Part shown: positions 1 through 10,690 of the stretch, piece by piece
Numbering within the stretch: position 1 is the first letter of the stretch
How the letters are laid out: each line of letters opens with the position of its first letter
Assembly (NCBI RefSeq): GCF_963678635.1
Contig: NC_087065.1
Coordinates: 41,787,430 to 41,851,429 of the forward strand
Length of the DNA stretch: 64,000 nucleotides
Source: Symsagittifera roscoffensis
Lineage: Eukaryota; Xenacoelomorpha; Acoela; Convolutidae
Direction of reading: 5' to 3'
The notes under the pieces: model-generated
The model's database searches: none
The model's input: only the letters and a program-made list of their open reading frames with translations
Told to the model about the DNA's origin: nothing
Program-made: the position numbers and the translations under genes

Positions 1-72
1 CATTAAGCATAATAGCTTGAGAAGTTTGCTATTAATGAATTCCAGCAAGGGAAATAAGTTTTGACTCAAGAA

Positions 73-414
73 CTAAGTTTTGGAACTAGACCATTGGGAC
101 ACCACAGCTGTCCACCTTTCTAGTGAGGGTTCAAGTACTTTCCCGCGATTGTAAATCGGTTGTTCTGATCTTATTTTTCTGATATTTTCAGTTGTCGCGA
201 GAAACTTGAGCATGACATGTCCAATTAGAACTTTTGAAAAATTACGTTTCACCCCAAAATTACGTAGTTCGTATTCCTCATGGTCAAAGTTCCAAATATG
301 ACCGACTGGCACACCAACACCCTTCACCGTTGGCGTGAATGGCTCTGTAACGATTGAAGCGACATAATCGTTACAACTCGGAGCGGTCTCTGTTGATTCT
401 CTGTTGTCCGTCAT
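73..414 (-). CDS. Unrecognised ORF at left edge
   Basis: An open frame of 113 codons with an ATG at 414. I recognise no domain. Its first third (to about position 312) lies inside the terminal-repeat-like block that recurs at 43.96-44.07 kb, where the same frame is readable but the ATG is lost. The remaining two thirds are unique in this window, so the ORF is partly repeat-derived and may be chimeric. The amino acid composition (charged, few low-complexity runs) does not rule out real coding. It could be the first exon of an element or host gene running off the left edge, or a chance ORF. I see no splice or promoter signal I would defend. Confidence 0.25.
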   Translation of the reverse strand: MTDNRESTETAPSCNDYVASIVTEPFTPTVKGVGVPVGHIWNFDHEEYELRNFGVKRNFSKVLIGHVMLKFLATTENIRKIRSEQPIYNRGKVLEPSLERWTAVVSQWSSSKT

Positions 415-1138
415 GTTATTTTTCGTTGTTTTCTCTATCGCAACTATCGTTGTGTTTTTTCTCTGATTTTCTTCGAAAATGGCCGTTTCGACGTTTCTCG
501 GAAGTGTAACTTCACAAATTGAATTTTTAAAATTTAAAAATTCCAGAATCTTCTGACCTTCACAATTCGTCTAATCGTCTAAATAACACTGCTAATCTTC
601 TAAAGCTGTCAACTCTCAAGGTCAGCGGCTAACAATTTGAAATTGCACTTTTGTCCATTCGGGTCGAATTTCATGAACTCCCCGGACAGCCCGGTCATTG
701 TCCCCATTGAATCTCGTAGTCTTCGTAAAAATGGTACAGTGCCATCGAACAGAATTTACAAAATTCACAATCACTTTTATCTACGTCATATCGACTCACT
801 ACAGAATATAAATGACATCATACTACCCTACTATAGCCTTCCAAGTTTTTTCACTACTCTGCACTTTCGAGGATATGACTTAGGATAAAACATTTTTTCT
901 GACTTCCAATGTCAATGCTCTGATTTTAAATTTTTTCTCCTAGGTTTTAAAAGTTGTAGGAACGCAGGACAGTCCTGCCAACCCACAAGCTAAAATTATC
1001 CTACTATGCTTCTTCGCTTCAGAAATTAGGTTGTTATTGTTCCTGAACATTAAGACTAGGAGACTCTGTGGTTAGAAAGAACAATGAAATAATCTCCCTC
1101 TTCAAGAGATTACCCAAGCCTTTCATGTCACCACAAAA
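312..1138 (-). repeat. Terminal-repeat-like block R1 (LTR-like)
   Basis: About 827 bp matching 43,961-44,787 at roughly 88-90% by eye, both starting at CCAACACCCTTCA and both ending at CACCACAAAA. The part near 600-830 is also homologous, more distantly, to 55.5-55.8 kb and 57.5-57.8 kb, where it directly follows the 3' end of the Ty3-like accessory ORF in element sense. That position suggests the 3' LTR of the left element. A TG start in element sense is not conserved here (the TGTAGTA of the other copies reads GGTAGTA), so the exact LTR edge is unresolved. It contains a 9-bp-stem hairpin at 347-374 and the motif ACTCCCCGGACA at 677-688. Confidence 0.5.
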
Positions 1139-1509
1139 AGATCAGTAGTCGTAGTTGATTAAAAACAATCATGCAGGCTGGAATATTTAAATATACTCTT
1201 CACTCAAGCCTTTCTAAATAAATAGTAAGTGTCTCTAAAACCGCTAACTAAAATCAAAATGCAAATTTACAAATGCAAAAAATTTTTTAATCTTTCAAAA
1301 CTCAACTGAATGTTTTCTTTTCAGTTTCAATTGCAAACTTAGTTGCTTTGTTTCTCATTGAGTTTTTATCACATATAAAACAATTCTGAATTTTAAAATC
1401 TTCTTTTTTGTCGCTTCTTTGTTTTTTCCTGTGTTCGTCGTTTAGAAGTTCTAAAACTTCTAAATTCTTCTAATTTTTTTCTTTTTGCATCTTGTTTTTC
1501 GGCCATTTC
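1139..1509. other. AT-rich gap, nothing recognised
   Basis: AT-rich sequence between the terminal-repeat-like block and the last readable part of the accessory region. Several short stretches are pyrimidine-rich, but I see no ORF, RNA gene or repeat shared with the rest of the window. Confidence 0.4.
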
Positions 1510-2672
1510 TCAATCTTCCATCTCCTCCTCCTGCGACATTGACTCTGCACATTCAGTTTCTGTGTCTTGCAACACATCGGTAGCTATCCTGACGTTGTTG
1601 GAAGCAGTCCTCCAAAACTTCTGCTCTTCTACTCTTTGCTTACAACAAGGTAGGGGATCAACGTTAGATTCTTTGTTCCGGCAGAAGCTGTTGTGGAGGC
1701 ACAACGTCACGTTTCTCTCCAAATCTTCCTCCTACATCTCTTCTTTCTCCTTTCCATTACATTCACTCGTCCTGGAAGTTGTCTTTACTGCGGTGACCAC
1801 TGCGTTCCGATGAGTTACAAAAGCTCGCTTGAAAGCTCCTGCTCCAATGTCTAGCTGATACGCACTGTACACTCTGCTGTGCTTCGATATATGCTTCTAG
1901 CATATTCGTACAATCATGCAGTCACGCAGGCTCTAAACCATGGCATCAGTCGTCTTCTGTCCCAAATCTTTTTCACTTTCATCAGAATGTCCAATATTTT
2001 GCACAATGTCTCAAAAAGATCTAAATCTTTTAGACAATCCAATTTCTGGAATTATTCTCTTGTTGGCGTCTCCTGTCTATTGTTCTGTTTCACATGAGCT
2101 TCCAGCCATCGTATCGCCACCATAACTACCACTATCACTATCGTTATGGGCCGTGACGAGTCTGGTAAACCCATGGAGAGCAGCTCTCCACAGTCCCAGA
2201 TCAACACCAGATTACTACGCCCGGGGTACCACCATGTTTGCAGTAAGCAATGGCAGGGGAACTCATCATGTGTCGACATGATGCTCCTCCAATTACGTTT
2301 TCCCGAAGCTTCCAGTAGTAGTTCCACTTCCATCATCACTCGGTGGACTTCATCATTCTCATCTACTGCCTTGTAATCCGTGACTGTTGATCCTTCCTGC
2401 TTCAGTCTTTCAAAGTCACTGAAGTTCCCACTGGCGTATCCCATGAACTTCTTTCCCAGTATCGATTCTAACTCCTCTTTAGTTCCCTCTGGAACTGCTG
2501 AGAACGTTTTGCACGGTAACCCATAAGACTTTTCTGACATTCTCGCTAGTTTTACGCATTTTGGCACCGAGAAGGCTAGATCCACGATCGTTCTCGTACT
2601 TTTCACATCCACAGCTACGAAATGAACTGGGTATCTGCTCTTACACATTGGAGCTAATGTCGATCCCACCAA
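1510..2672 (-). pseudogene. Accessory region, C-terminal part, degenerate
   Basis: Two open stretches, 2672-2052 (206 codons) and 1722-1510 (70 codons), with coding-like but frameshifted sequence between them. The first is in the same frame as 2978-2673, separated by one TAA, and continues a frame that runs from 3983 with stops at 3399, 3078, about 3000 and 2673. The last stretch has several cysteines and an acidic end rich in E and S. I recognise no family. Element 2, the related element on the right, lacks this C-terminal extension because its accessory region ends at 57,766. It is therefore either extra in this lineage or lost from the other. Confidence 0.45.
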
Positions 2673-4521
2673 TTATCGTGCTCCCGACGGTCTGCGATAA
2701 GTTTCACTGCGCCAGATGTTCATTTCCACCTCAATCGCTTCCCTCCACTTGCCTATGTGTTTTTGCTCAGTCTGCAAAACTCCTGGGAACACTTCTACAC
2801 TGATGGCCGTGGCCATGTCATGCTTTTGTTCTAGATTCAATAGTGACTCTAAAGAACCAAAAATGCTGTAGAATCCTAGTACAGTCACTAGATTCACCTT
2901 GGTTCCTCCATGGCGATCTGCAATCAGTTCGGTTTCCGTTTTCGCCTTCATCACAATGTTCCCAAACAATACCGTCAATTGCTTGTGTTATTTCTCCAGG
3001 ATCTTCACGCGATCCAGATCTCCGCAGACGTGACTTTCCAGTCCGTAGACTTCTGCCAGACAGCTACCAGGTTTGACTTAGTCCTCTGGTCCCCAGCCAG
3101 GCAACTCTACTTTGTCTTCTCCGTTGCTCTTAGAGGCTGTGGTCATCACGTTAAAGATGATGTTAAGATCACGCAGGTTACAGTCTGAGTTCAGTTCCCT
3201 CGGTACGTCTTGTGTTGCACGTAATATCGAATCAGCGTTGGGACTCGGACACCATGATGGTTTCATCAATTCCCACACTACCATCAAACTCGTTCTCAGC
3301 AGTTCGTCTGAGAATCCCAATCCAAACTCCACCCGGTTGTCCGATTTTGTCACTGAAGGTGCAGCCACCTTTTCCTCCAAGACTAGTCCCAGCCTGGTCT
3401 ACTGATTAGCAGCGCTTCTTATCGTTGCAATCCTTGACGTCCAGAATCCTAGCAACACTGCTTGCTCGTAATCAAAGAAGCAATCGCGTATGTCTTCATT
3501 TAGGAAAGGGTTGTACGCTATCCCTATGATTCCGGACACATAACTGTAGGACTTCTTTCTGATCGGTCCACAGTATTCACCAGGTTTCGGCAGTGCTCCC
3601 ATGGGTTCCTTACTGAGCCTCAGCTCTTTGTTTAAGAATCTCCTTATTTCGTCTATTTTCCTCCTGTGTTCTAGTTCCACGGTTTCTTTCATGTTCGCTC
3701 GCATTGGTTTGCTTTGATGCATATCCAGCAGTTCTAGCAAGAGCAAGGCTTTCGCTCGTTCATCGCGTTCTCTGAGCATTTTGACACAAGTGCTCAATGC
3801 TGGCACTGAAATTTGTTCTATCATGAACCGGATGAAACAGAGAGCGTCTCTCCGCTTCGCGCACGCTATTGCTGCTTCCTCTTGGCTTATCAGTTCTCTC
3901 ATACTCGTCATTAAGAACACCTTTTCTTCCTTCGATCTCTTCCTTTCTTCTGAATCAAATTCCCCGCGAATCAGTCCAATCATGCATCAAGCGAACCTCA
4001 GTTGTAGCTCAGTTTTCACGTAAGGTACTGCTATCAGCGCGTGTATCTTCGGCGTGGTTCTCATTTCTTCTTGGAAGTACCGTAACACTACCGCTCTCCA
4101 TGGAAAGCTCACCAACCGTATGCTTTCTGCTTCAGGGTGGTTCCTTGCATCATCGTTTCAGCCATTAAGTGTCCTCTGGCCGAATTTCTGTACTCCAACA
4201 ACTCCATGTGCCACTGGCGGGTTCATCTATCAATACAGTTTCCGACACTGTCAGTCGGTTATATTCCACTGGGACTAACTGTCCTACTAAACTCCCTTTT
4301 CCGTGGTTCATGGGAGACGGTTTAAACTCTTTCATGGTACTCTCTCCACATTGGCTGAGTATTTCCATTTCAAATGTTGCTCCAGTCAGAGTGCGGTCAC
4401 TCCTCTTGGTTTTGTAACCAGTTGATTTTATCCCTGCCATGAGAATGGGTGGCACCATCGCTACATCAGTCAACATCCTGTCTGTGCCAGGCAATCGATC
4501 ATCACCGTGTCCCAAATCCAT
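2673..4521 (-). pseudogene. Accessory region, unrecognised domains
   Basis: Open stretches 4521-4165, 3983-3399 (194 codons), 3380-3078 and 2978-2673. The last three share one frame broken only by stop codons; the first is shifted by one base. The 3983-3399 piece is rich in charged, probably helical sequence (residues about 15-110, many E, R, K and L) followed by a G/Y-rich stretch near residues 135-165. I cannot assign a function. The position downstream of the SGNH and macro parts, on the same strand and with no promoter-like gap, suggests it belonged to the same polyprotein. Confidence 0.45.
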
Positions 4522-4729
4522 AGCTTCTTCGACTCGTTTTCTTTTCGCTGAGTTGACAGCTTTTATCGAGATTTCAGAATCCGCTTCGTCTTTCCCGCTT
4601 TCCTCAATATCACCTTGCTGCCCAGTGTCATCTTCATTTCATTAATCTTATCAATCACCAATTTTGATCGTATCGTTCCTTTCCGGGTTCTTGACAGATA
4701 TACCACTTCTCCTTTGTCTTCTTGCGGCG

Positions 4730-5707
4730 TCATCTTGATAGGAGAGTTTGCCTCACTTTCATCAGTGGCTGAGTCGAGCTCCCTTCACACTCGTCGAGTT
4801 TGTCAAGGACCTCCCGCATTAGTGGTCGGTTGAGACCTAGTTTCAAAATAGACTGGGTACCGTAGCTCTGAACTACTGCCCAGACCTCTTCTATGAACGC
4901 TACTCTATCCATTCTACATCCCGTCCTATTTTCATGGTCTCTGTGATGCACCTCCCATTCTTCTTCGGGCAACGTTCCCAAGAAAAGTACTCTGGCAGCG
5001 CCTTCAATTCTTCTTCTCCTTGGTGATTCCATGAGGAGTCTTTGTTCGTTGTCTTTAGAATTTCTCGGAGAGCCGCTCTCCGGCAAATTTCGGTTCGCTT
5101 CCATAAAGGCCGACGGGGGTTCCAGCGTGGAAGTACCCTCGTCTGCTGGCTCAGTCGTCTCCAACGCATCCGCGCCGCTTTCAAAATCACTGAGGAAATT
5201 GAAGTCTAGGCTAGATACTCCTCCTATCGATGCCTTATCGTCTTCTTTCTCGGCCTAATCGGGATCCTGTTGCATTGGTTCCTCCGATCGGCGGCTTCCT
5301 CCCTGCCCATCATCTCCTTCTGACTTCTCTCTCGAATTTGAGGGTCCTTGCTCTCCACCTCTGGCCCCTTCTGGGAATTTCGGTATGATTAGCCTGCCAG
5401 CTGACTGATCTTCCTCCTCTCCATAAACTATTTCGACCTCCTCATAGCCGAAGGGTGCTAGCAAGATACTCGTCTGAAGCGTTCCTCCCACCGTTAACTC
5501 CGGTTTCACACTCGTCAAAATCAAGGAGGCTTCTGGTAATTCGGCTCTGCCTCTCATCCTCATAGGCGCTAGATCCAGTTTCGCCCATTCCTCGTCAAAT
5601 CTCCCAGGCTTCGGAGTCACTGCGTTGCTTATTCGCCTTCTCATTGCATGATCCGTGTAAGCAAACTGCGTATGCTTAACACTGCGGCATTTCTTCCCAC
5701 AAAACAC
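4730..5707 (-). pseudogene. Accessory region, acidic part shared with element 2
   Basis: ORFs 5707-5255 and 5164-4730 lie in one frame separated by a TAG at 5255. The sequence is E/D/S/G-rich with a conserved core (LLAPFGYEE here, DLAPFGEES at 58.2 kb), showing it is homologous to 58269-57766 in the right-hand element. Both then run into an acidic stretch centred on a G-G-x-L/M-D-F/L pattern. The shared acidic tract in two diverged elements argues that this was translated. No enzymatic motif is visible. It overlaps the end of the preceding ORF (6513-5641) in another frame, which marks a frameshift near 5,690. Confidence 0.5.
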
Positions 5708-6513
5708 GGATCCATCGCTTTCGAGAATTTCGCCATCCTCCTTTCCTTGCTCTCATAGGATCTCAACCCAGGAGTTTGCGCTGCGCAGACTGCTCCGAGC
5801 AACATCCTTCTTATCAGAGGGAATTCAGGGGTTTCCTCAGGCAGCTTCTTGTAATCACCTTTAGTCTCTTCTCTCAGCTTGTGGTATGCCGCAGTGAGTC
5901 GAGGAATTCTTGTGATCTCGCCATTTGTCTTGTCATAGGGCCTTAGATTCCAGAGCTTTGGGAATACTTCAATGTGCCCACTTTCTACTTCTCCCATGCG
6001 ATCGCGGAAGTGATCGTCGAAATTGACGACCGTCATCTCTGGCTCCGATATCTTTGCAAACAACAGATCTTCGCTCATGAGCTCTCGCAATACGTGCTGC
6101 TCACACCAATTCAGTGCACTTCCGTCCACTGCCGATATGAGGTTTAGGAGTAGCACCGACCTCCTGTATGCTTCCACCTTAACATCAGGGAACGCAAACG
6201 TGACTGCTGGTCCATATATGACCGTCACGAACTCCGTGGCTCCTCTGATCAACGCTGAGGGATCGGTCCTCATAGCTAAGCTCAGATCAGTTAGCAGGGG
6301 CATGCCCCCAACATGTCGTCGCACGTCCTCCTCCCTCTGGATTGTTTCATCCTCTCCTGTTCCAAAGCGATTCTGCTGCAAGAGGTACTGGATAAGAGTA
6401 TGTCTCAAATCTCTTATCTTGTTCCAAGAATCCGTAGCTCGCTTCACGTCGAATTTCTTCACATGCTCTGTCATCTGCTCTGGGTAGCGCGTAAAATTCA
6501 TCAGTCCTCCCAA
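5641..6513 (-). pseudogene. Accessory region, conserved helical domain
   Basis: 290 open codons. Strongly similar in layout and wording to 59477-58266 in element 2: shared pieces include LLQYLLQQNR-type, GMPLLTDL, EFVTVVYGP/EFVTVIYGP, LNW(C/V)EQ and an (N)LRP turn, in the same order and spacing. That two elements so far diverged keep these blocks shows selection on a protein at some time. I do not recognise a fold. It is largely hydrophobic/charged and predicted helical, with no obvious membrane segment. It could be an envelope-independent structural or regulatory protein of the element. Frame lost near 5,690. Confidence 0.55.
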
Positions 6514-6766
6514 GTTTCCACGCGTTATCGCGATCTACGTTAGATGTCCATCTAATCGCAAGTTTTGAACTCCTTCGGTGAGCAGTACCACCGGTCCTTT
6601 CTCAAAATTTCTTCTCCAAACGTCACGAACAAGGCTAGTAGCTCAACGATCGATACTTCCACTACTGCTTGGAGGAATTGTTTTAATCAAATATCGGGAA
6701 AGTGTTGGGTAAATTTTCGCCAGGAACGACGCGGTCCATCCGGCTCCTAGCCCTTCCAGCATGCTA

Positions 6767-7020
6767 TCATCCGGTCAAAGCCTTCTCATCCCTCTTTTTC
6801 TGGGTCCAGAAAGTTTCCAGGGTAACTTGCCACACTCTGTTTACGAATTCGGCTGACTTCTCTTCAGCATTTTTGGCCAGGTTCACCTCCTTCACTAAGT
6901 AGGCATGGATCTTCCTGATCATTACTGCGCCTTGCTCGAAATCATCCGCGCCCAATGCCGCTACTCGAGGGGTTAGGTGCAGTCACTGGTTAGCCTATGA
7001 TTTCGTTCTCAAAACCATTG
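6767..7020 (-). pseudogene. Accessory region, small helical block
   Basis: Readable from about 7020 to 6767, including an open stretch 6955-6767. Homologous to residues 90-150 of the 59948-59496 ORF in element 2: both have a LGxDAFE/LGADDFE piece, then I-x-K/E-IHAYL followed by a lysine/glutamate-rich helix. The zone 7,020-7,160 is coding-like but interrupted by stops. Function unknown. Confidence 0.45.
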
Positions 7021-7163
7021 CTTCCAAGTGAGCTCTGGTCTCTTTGAAATTCTTTCTTCACTCTCCTTCCTCTTTTATTTCGTTTCCTCGGAACCATAAA
7101 TAGTTTGACATCGCTACGATTACTCGATGGTCATCGTCAATTCCCGGCTTCAATTTGAGTTGT

Positions 7164-8075
7164 CTACTGAAGTTGGACAGTTCCAACCCCAGCACTTCGT
7201 CCAATACTAGCAAGTAATTCAGCCCTGAGTCGCCTCAGATTCTCCATCTCTATCTCGCGACTTGGGGCAGATATGATCACATCATATTTCCCTTCCGAGA
7301 GCAAAGCCACAATCGCATACACGAACTTCAGTCCATCCGGGAGACGTGCATACCCTGGAGACAACGCGAACACGACTGTCGGTGTTATCTTAGTGAAGGC
7401 ACCCTCTTTCAGGGTATCTACTACTTCACCCATTGACTCGATGATATCTTTTATAGCTGACCATACAGCGCTTTCGGCCGTCGTAGTCTCTCAGAGTCTG
7501 CTCAGGAAACCCCTACTGTGTAGATGGTCATTGATGCTAGCGAACACAATTGTGATTGGGTTCATTTCTGTCTGCCGTTATACTCCGATTGCCATTGACC
7601 GAGATTGCATTAGGTCTAGGTCGACCGCTGCCAACATTATAACATCAGGCCAAAACAGAGACTTGGAGGTATATACAAAGTCTGAACTCGCGACTATCAT
7701 AATTTTGGCCTTCCTCATTTCTGCCTTGTCATATGCAGTCAAGATGGTCTCATCTTTCTTTATCGCTTTCAACCCACCGTATATCTGATCATCACCTTCT
7801 TGATTCACTTGTTTCGGGTACGCTTTTTCTTTCATGTAGCCTGGGGGTGCTTTCACCTGCCTGAACATCTTTACATAATGTCCAATTGGTGCCCTCGTCG
7901 TCAGGAATCTTCCGGGTCTTTCTTCTCGATTTTCTTCATCATGATTCAATTTCGCGTCTTGTAACGGTCTTGCATTCACTGGACCCATTGTATCGTTCGA
8001 GGGCAGTCCCTCTAGATCGGCAAACCTCAATGCAGTTGAAGAGCTGAAGTTTATGCCAGCAGCTATTAATCAGTC
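7164..8075 (-). pseudogene. Accessory region, second Rossmann/SGNH-like domain
   Basis: ORFs 8030-7578 and 7433-7164 share one frame; a TAA at 7578 and a TGA near 7,500 interrupt it. Conserved blocks, all repeated in element 2 (60946-59995), are RF(A/V)DL(E/D)GLP, I(I/M)xxSSD(F/Y)(V/L)Y, FWPDVI(F/M)LAA, a strand ending in INDHL or SYDHL, and VFxLSPGYAxLP. The alternation of hydrophobic strands with an S-x-D turn and a later xxDHL turn looks like a flavodoxin/SGNH-type alpha/beta fold, but the catalytic set is not convincing. I infer a fold only, not an activity. It lies directly downstream of the clear SGNH domain in the same polyprotein. Confidence 0.5.
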
Positions 8076-8384
8076 CTAGCATGTTATCGAGTACAGTCCG
8101 TTGACAGACAATCTCGCTCCGTTCAACATCCTCATGGCATCTGCTGCAAAGCTCACCGTCTGAAGGTTCAGTTTCATCAGATCCTCCTTGTACATGTGCC
8201 AGGGAGAAGGTATGGGCCTCGACCACATCAAAGAACTCCTAACTGGGCGTCGCTCCTCTCGACTGGTGCTCGTCGTCTCTGATCTCGTATCCGATCTAGA
8301 GGTGCTGGTCGTTTCCGCTGCCGATTTGACAGGCCCTAATCTTCGTCTAGGATTGATGGTTCTTTTCTTGGGCGCTTCCCCCAA
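8076..8384 (-). pseudogene. Accessory linker, S/T/R-rich
   Basis: Same frame as the SGNH ORF, from which one TGA at 8385-8387 separates it; two stops (TAG, TGA) around 8,070 then interrupt it before the next domain. The first 50 residues are an S/T/R/E-rich low-complexity linker (TSTSR repeated), followed by a helical stretch with W, L and M. The homologous point in element 2 is where its integrase is fused (about 60,960), so this linker is missing there. A flexible connector between two folded domains is the simplest reading. Confidence 0.5.
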
Positions 8385-8499
8385 TCAATCTTGTACGTCC
8401 GTTCTTTGCCCTGGCTCGCTAGAGCTTTGCAGCCTATAGGTCGTCACGGCTGGGACCATTCCGAAACGTGTTTCTAAGTTAGGAGGCACAAAGGTTGAA

Positions 8500-9227
8500 A
8501 TTGCCGGTTTATTCGATGTTTCTTCCTTCTTCAGCACTCCCGTGTCAAAGAGTTCTACTTCCATTTCATCTAATTGCTCTTGGAAGACTCGGTTCAACCA
8601 GGCTTGTCCTTCGATGCTGTCAAAGTGGATCCCGTCAGAAGTCAGTCTGGCCTGATCCATAGCTCTCAGCTTGTGCTCAATATCAATATCCATAAGGATC
8701 ATCCGTCCAGGATTCCGACTCGCAAGATTCCTTAGGATGTTGTTCCACCTGATTACTCCTTCATTGTGTCTTCTCCTTGTTGCTGTCAACGTCTTCGTGC
8801 TCATTGGTACAGTGCAGACGGTCAGTACCGCGCAGTTGAATCTCTACCAGAGAGTAGTAAATAGGCACACCATCATTGACTCCCATTGTGCCTCTTCCTC
8901 ATCTGAGCTTCTCGATATGTTATTCGTCCCTACTATGATTATAACGTTAGGGATTCTCCCTGGGTTCATCAGCTTCATCATCCGAAATAACTGGGCTATC
9001 GTTGCACCTCCAAAAGCCATCAACTTAGTGATCCAGGAAGACATCAAATTTTGGAGCACTATGACCAAACTGTCCCCCAGTATCAGATGTGATGTGCCAA
9101 GTGGCGGTTGCTACATGTTTACTGCTGGGCTCCAAGTTGATCGATTGAAGCAGGCTCTCGGATCCGTATCCGGAACTCCTGTGAAGCTATACTACAACTG
9201 TTTGTTCTTTTGCACGTCAATCACTCG
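8500..9227 (-). pseudogene. SGNH/GDSL-type hydrolase domain of a Ty3-like element
   Basis: Reads in one frame with a single TAG at about 8,844-8,846. All four SGNH blocks are present in order: GDSL at 9077-9066 (nucleophile Ser), FGGAT about 20 codons on (block II Gly), GTNN at 8930-8919 (block III Asn), and DGIH at 8636-8625 (block V Asp and His). Spacing (GDSL to GTNN about 50 codons, GTNN to DGIH about 98) fits a compact SGNH esterase. Such enzymes cleave acyl esters, for example acetyl groups from sugars or lipids. Two further stops lie upstream of GDSL in the same frame (about 9,120 and 9,195). Known family chemistry is established; the substrate here is unknown. Placed between a coiled coil and further accessory domains, downstream of macro and pol. 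Confidence 0.75.
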
Positions 9228-10304
9228 CTAAACTTTCTTCGCCGGCATCTCTCGTATCGTTCTGTCTGGGACCCTAGAGCTCCTTGTTGGTAACGCTGCA
9301 TTACTAACTCCCTCTCTGTTCATCACGTCTTGGGAGAGTCGTACTCTGCCCGTGTCATCGATCGTTCCATAGGGAGCAGTCACCCCGGAACCTGGCGCAT
9401 TCCTATTGGTAACCAATCGTCCAGCTGTTTCTATCAGCTTTCTCACCGTTTGCTCCACGACTGGGTCACCTAAGGTATCACTCGGGTCCGGGATTGTCAC
9501 TCGACCAGTTGTAGCCGGGAGTCGCGTTTCTGTCGTCTGACTCATTTCTCGAGGCGTCAAGAGCTCCATCGGGGACTGCCCACGAGGAGTAATCCTTGTA
9601 GTTATCGCTTTCTCTTCGATGTCGTCAACGCCAGCGCCGCTCCGATTTTTCTTTGTACTCCCGCCTCAAGCACTCTCTTTCTTCACCCTGTTTCTTGTTG
9701 CAGTCCTCAAACAGTTTCTTCCACATGTCTCTATCTTCTTCCATACTGAGCATGGTCTTAGTCATTTCATCCAGCTCCTTCTTGGTCTTTTCCAGTTCGT
9801 CTTTTTTCCCATTTAGATCTTGCATGGTTTCGTTCAATTGAACCTCCTCTTCTACTCTCGCCCTCTTTGGTGGCACAGCTGCTCTCAGTTGTGAACTAGA
9901 CGAGACAGCCTCGCTGTTCTTTTCCTGATGCATCCTCCTCAGTCCAGGCTTAGGCTTGGTGGGCAAAGGCATCTCACCTGGCTGGTATTTCCTCGAACTT
10001 CCCAATCTAGGCTCATTCGCCAAGTCACTCCCTGAGAGAGCCCCGTTTCTCCACCTCATCCCTCTCATGTTAGGGCGGTCTAGTACTCCTCTTTCTCCAT
10101 ATGCTGCCATCAATAAGACTTCCGTGGGGCGGTCCCCACGGTTATCATGCCCCAAGATGTTTATTAAGGCGGTCAGCAACATGACCACATCTGGTCCTCC
10201 AGAGCGAAGTCTCGATCCAGTAGCCTCCGATAGATCGCATCTACTATCGGTCGCTTATATGCCTCTGCCAGGTCCATCAATTCGTCCAAGTTGAAATTGT
10301 CCAT
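9228..10304 (-). pseudogene. Accessory ORF N-terminus with coiled coil
   Basis: Begins with ATG at 10304 (start MDNFNLDELM, acidic) and is broken near 10,190 by a one-base shift, then continues as 10188-9625 and, after another shift near 9,630, as 9569-9228. An N-terminal helical part is followed by a proline-rich stretch (PLPTKPKPG) and a long heptad-like coiled coil (about residues 165-225: E, K, L, M-rich, ending in KSERRWR). The rest is S/T/P/R-rich. This looks like an oligomerising N-terminus for the downstream hydrolase. The 390-bp gap between it and the macro ORF has no frame, so it could have been translated separately. I recognise no named family. Confidence 0.5.
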
Positions 10305-10690
10305 TTTCTTGCAGGTTTGATTTTACTATCGATTCGATGATTTGAACTCAAGTAAGTAATTAAACGATCAATCAGGATCTAGAAAAGAGGTCACGAATAT
10401 CGCATTCATCAGCTTTATACTAGTTTTAAATAATTTTTTTTTAAAACAGTCAGATACAAAGATTTTGATCCTAGAATTTATTAAAATCAATCAGCTTCTA
10501 AAATTTTGGAATTCGACCTAAGAATGGACAGTCCAAATTTTGGATCTATTCCTAAGATCGTCATTCAGTTGTTCATGGTTACTAACTCTTCTTACCCAGG
10601 GTTTTTATAAGATAACACATAACTTAACATAACACACATATCACACACAACACACATTTAGTATGACGCCCTCCTGGATGCTACCTAAAC
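10305..10690. other. Non-coding gap between macro and coiled-coil ORFs
   Basis: AT-rich, with a CA-rich run near 10,615-10,660 (TG-rich in element sense). No frame persists on either strand. It could hold a splice acceptor or an internal promoter for the downstream accessory ORF, but I see no motif strong enough to call. Confidence 0.35.

Noticed and set aside
6976-6992. Match GTGCAGTCACTGGTT to the BEL target region (24,858 and 41,098)
   Set aside because: A 15-base match in a 64-kb window can occur by chance, and neighbouring bases do not align.
5255-10300. Plus-strand ORFs overlapping the accessory region (for example 8671-9231, 6023-6487, 7273-7788)
   Set aside because: These are shadows of the minus-strand coding sequence. 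Only the minus-strand reading is conserved between the two elements.
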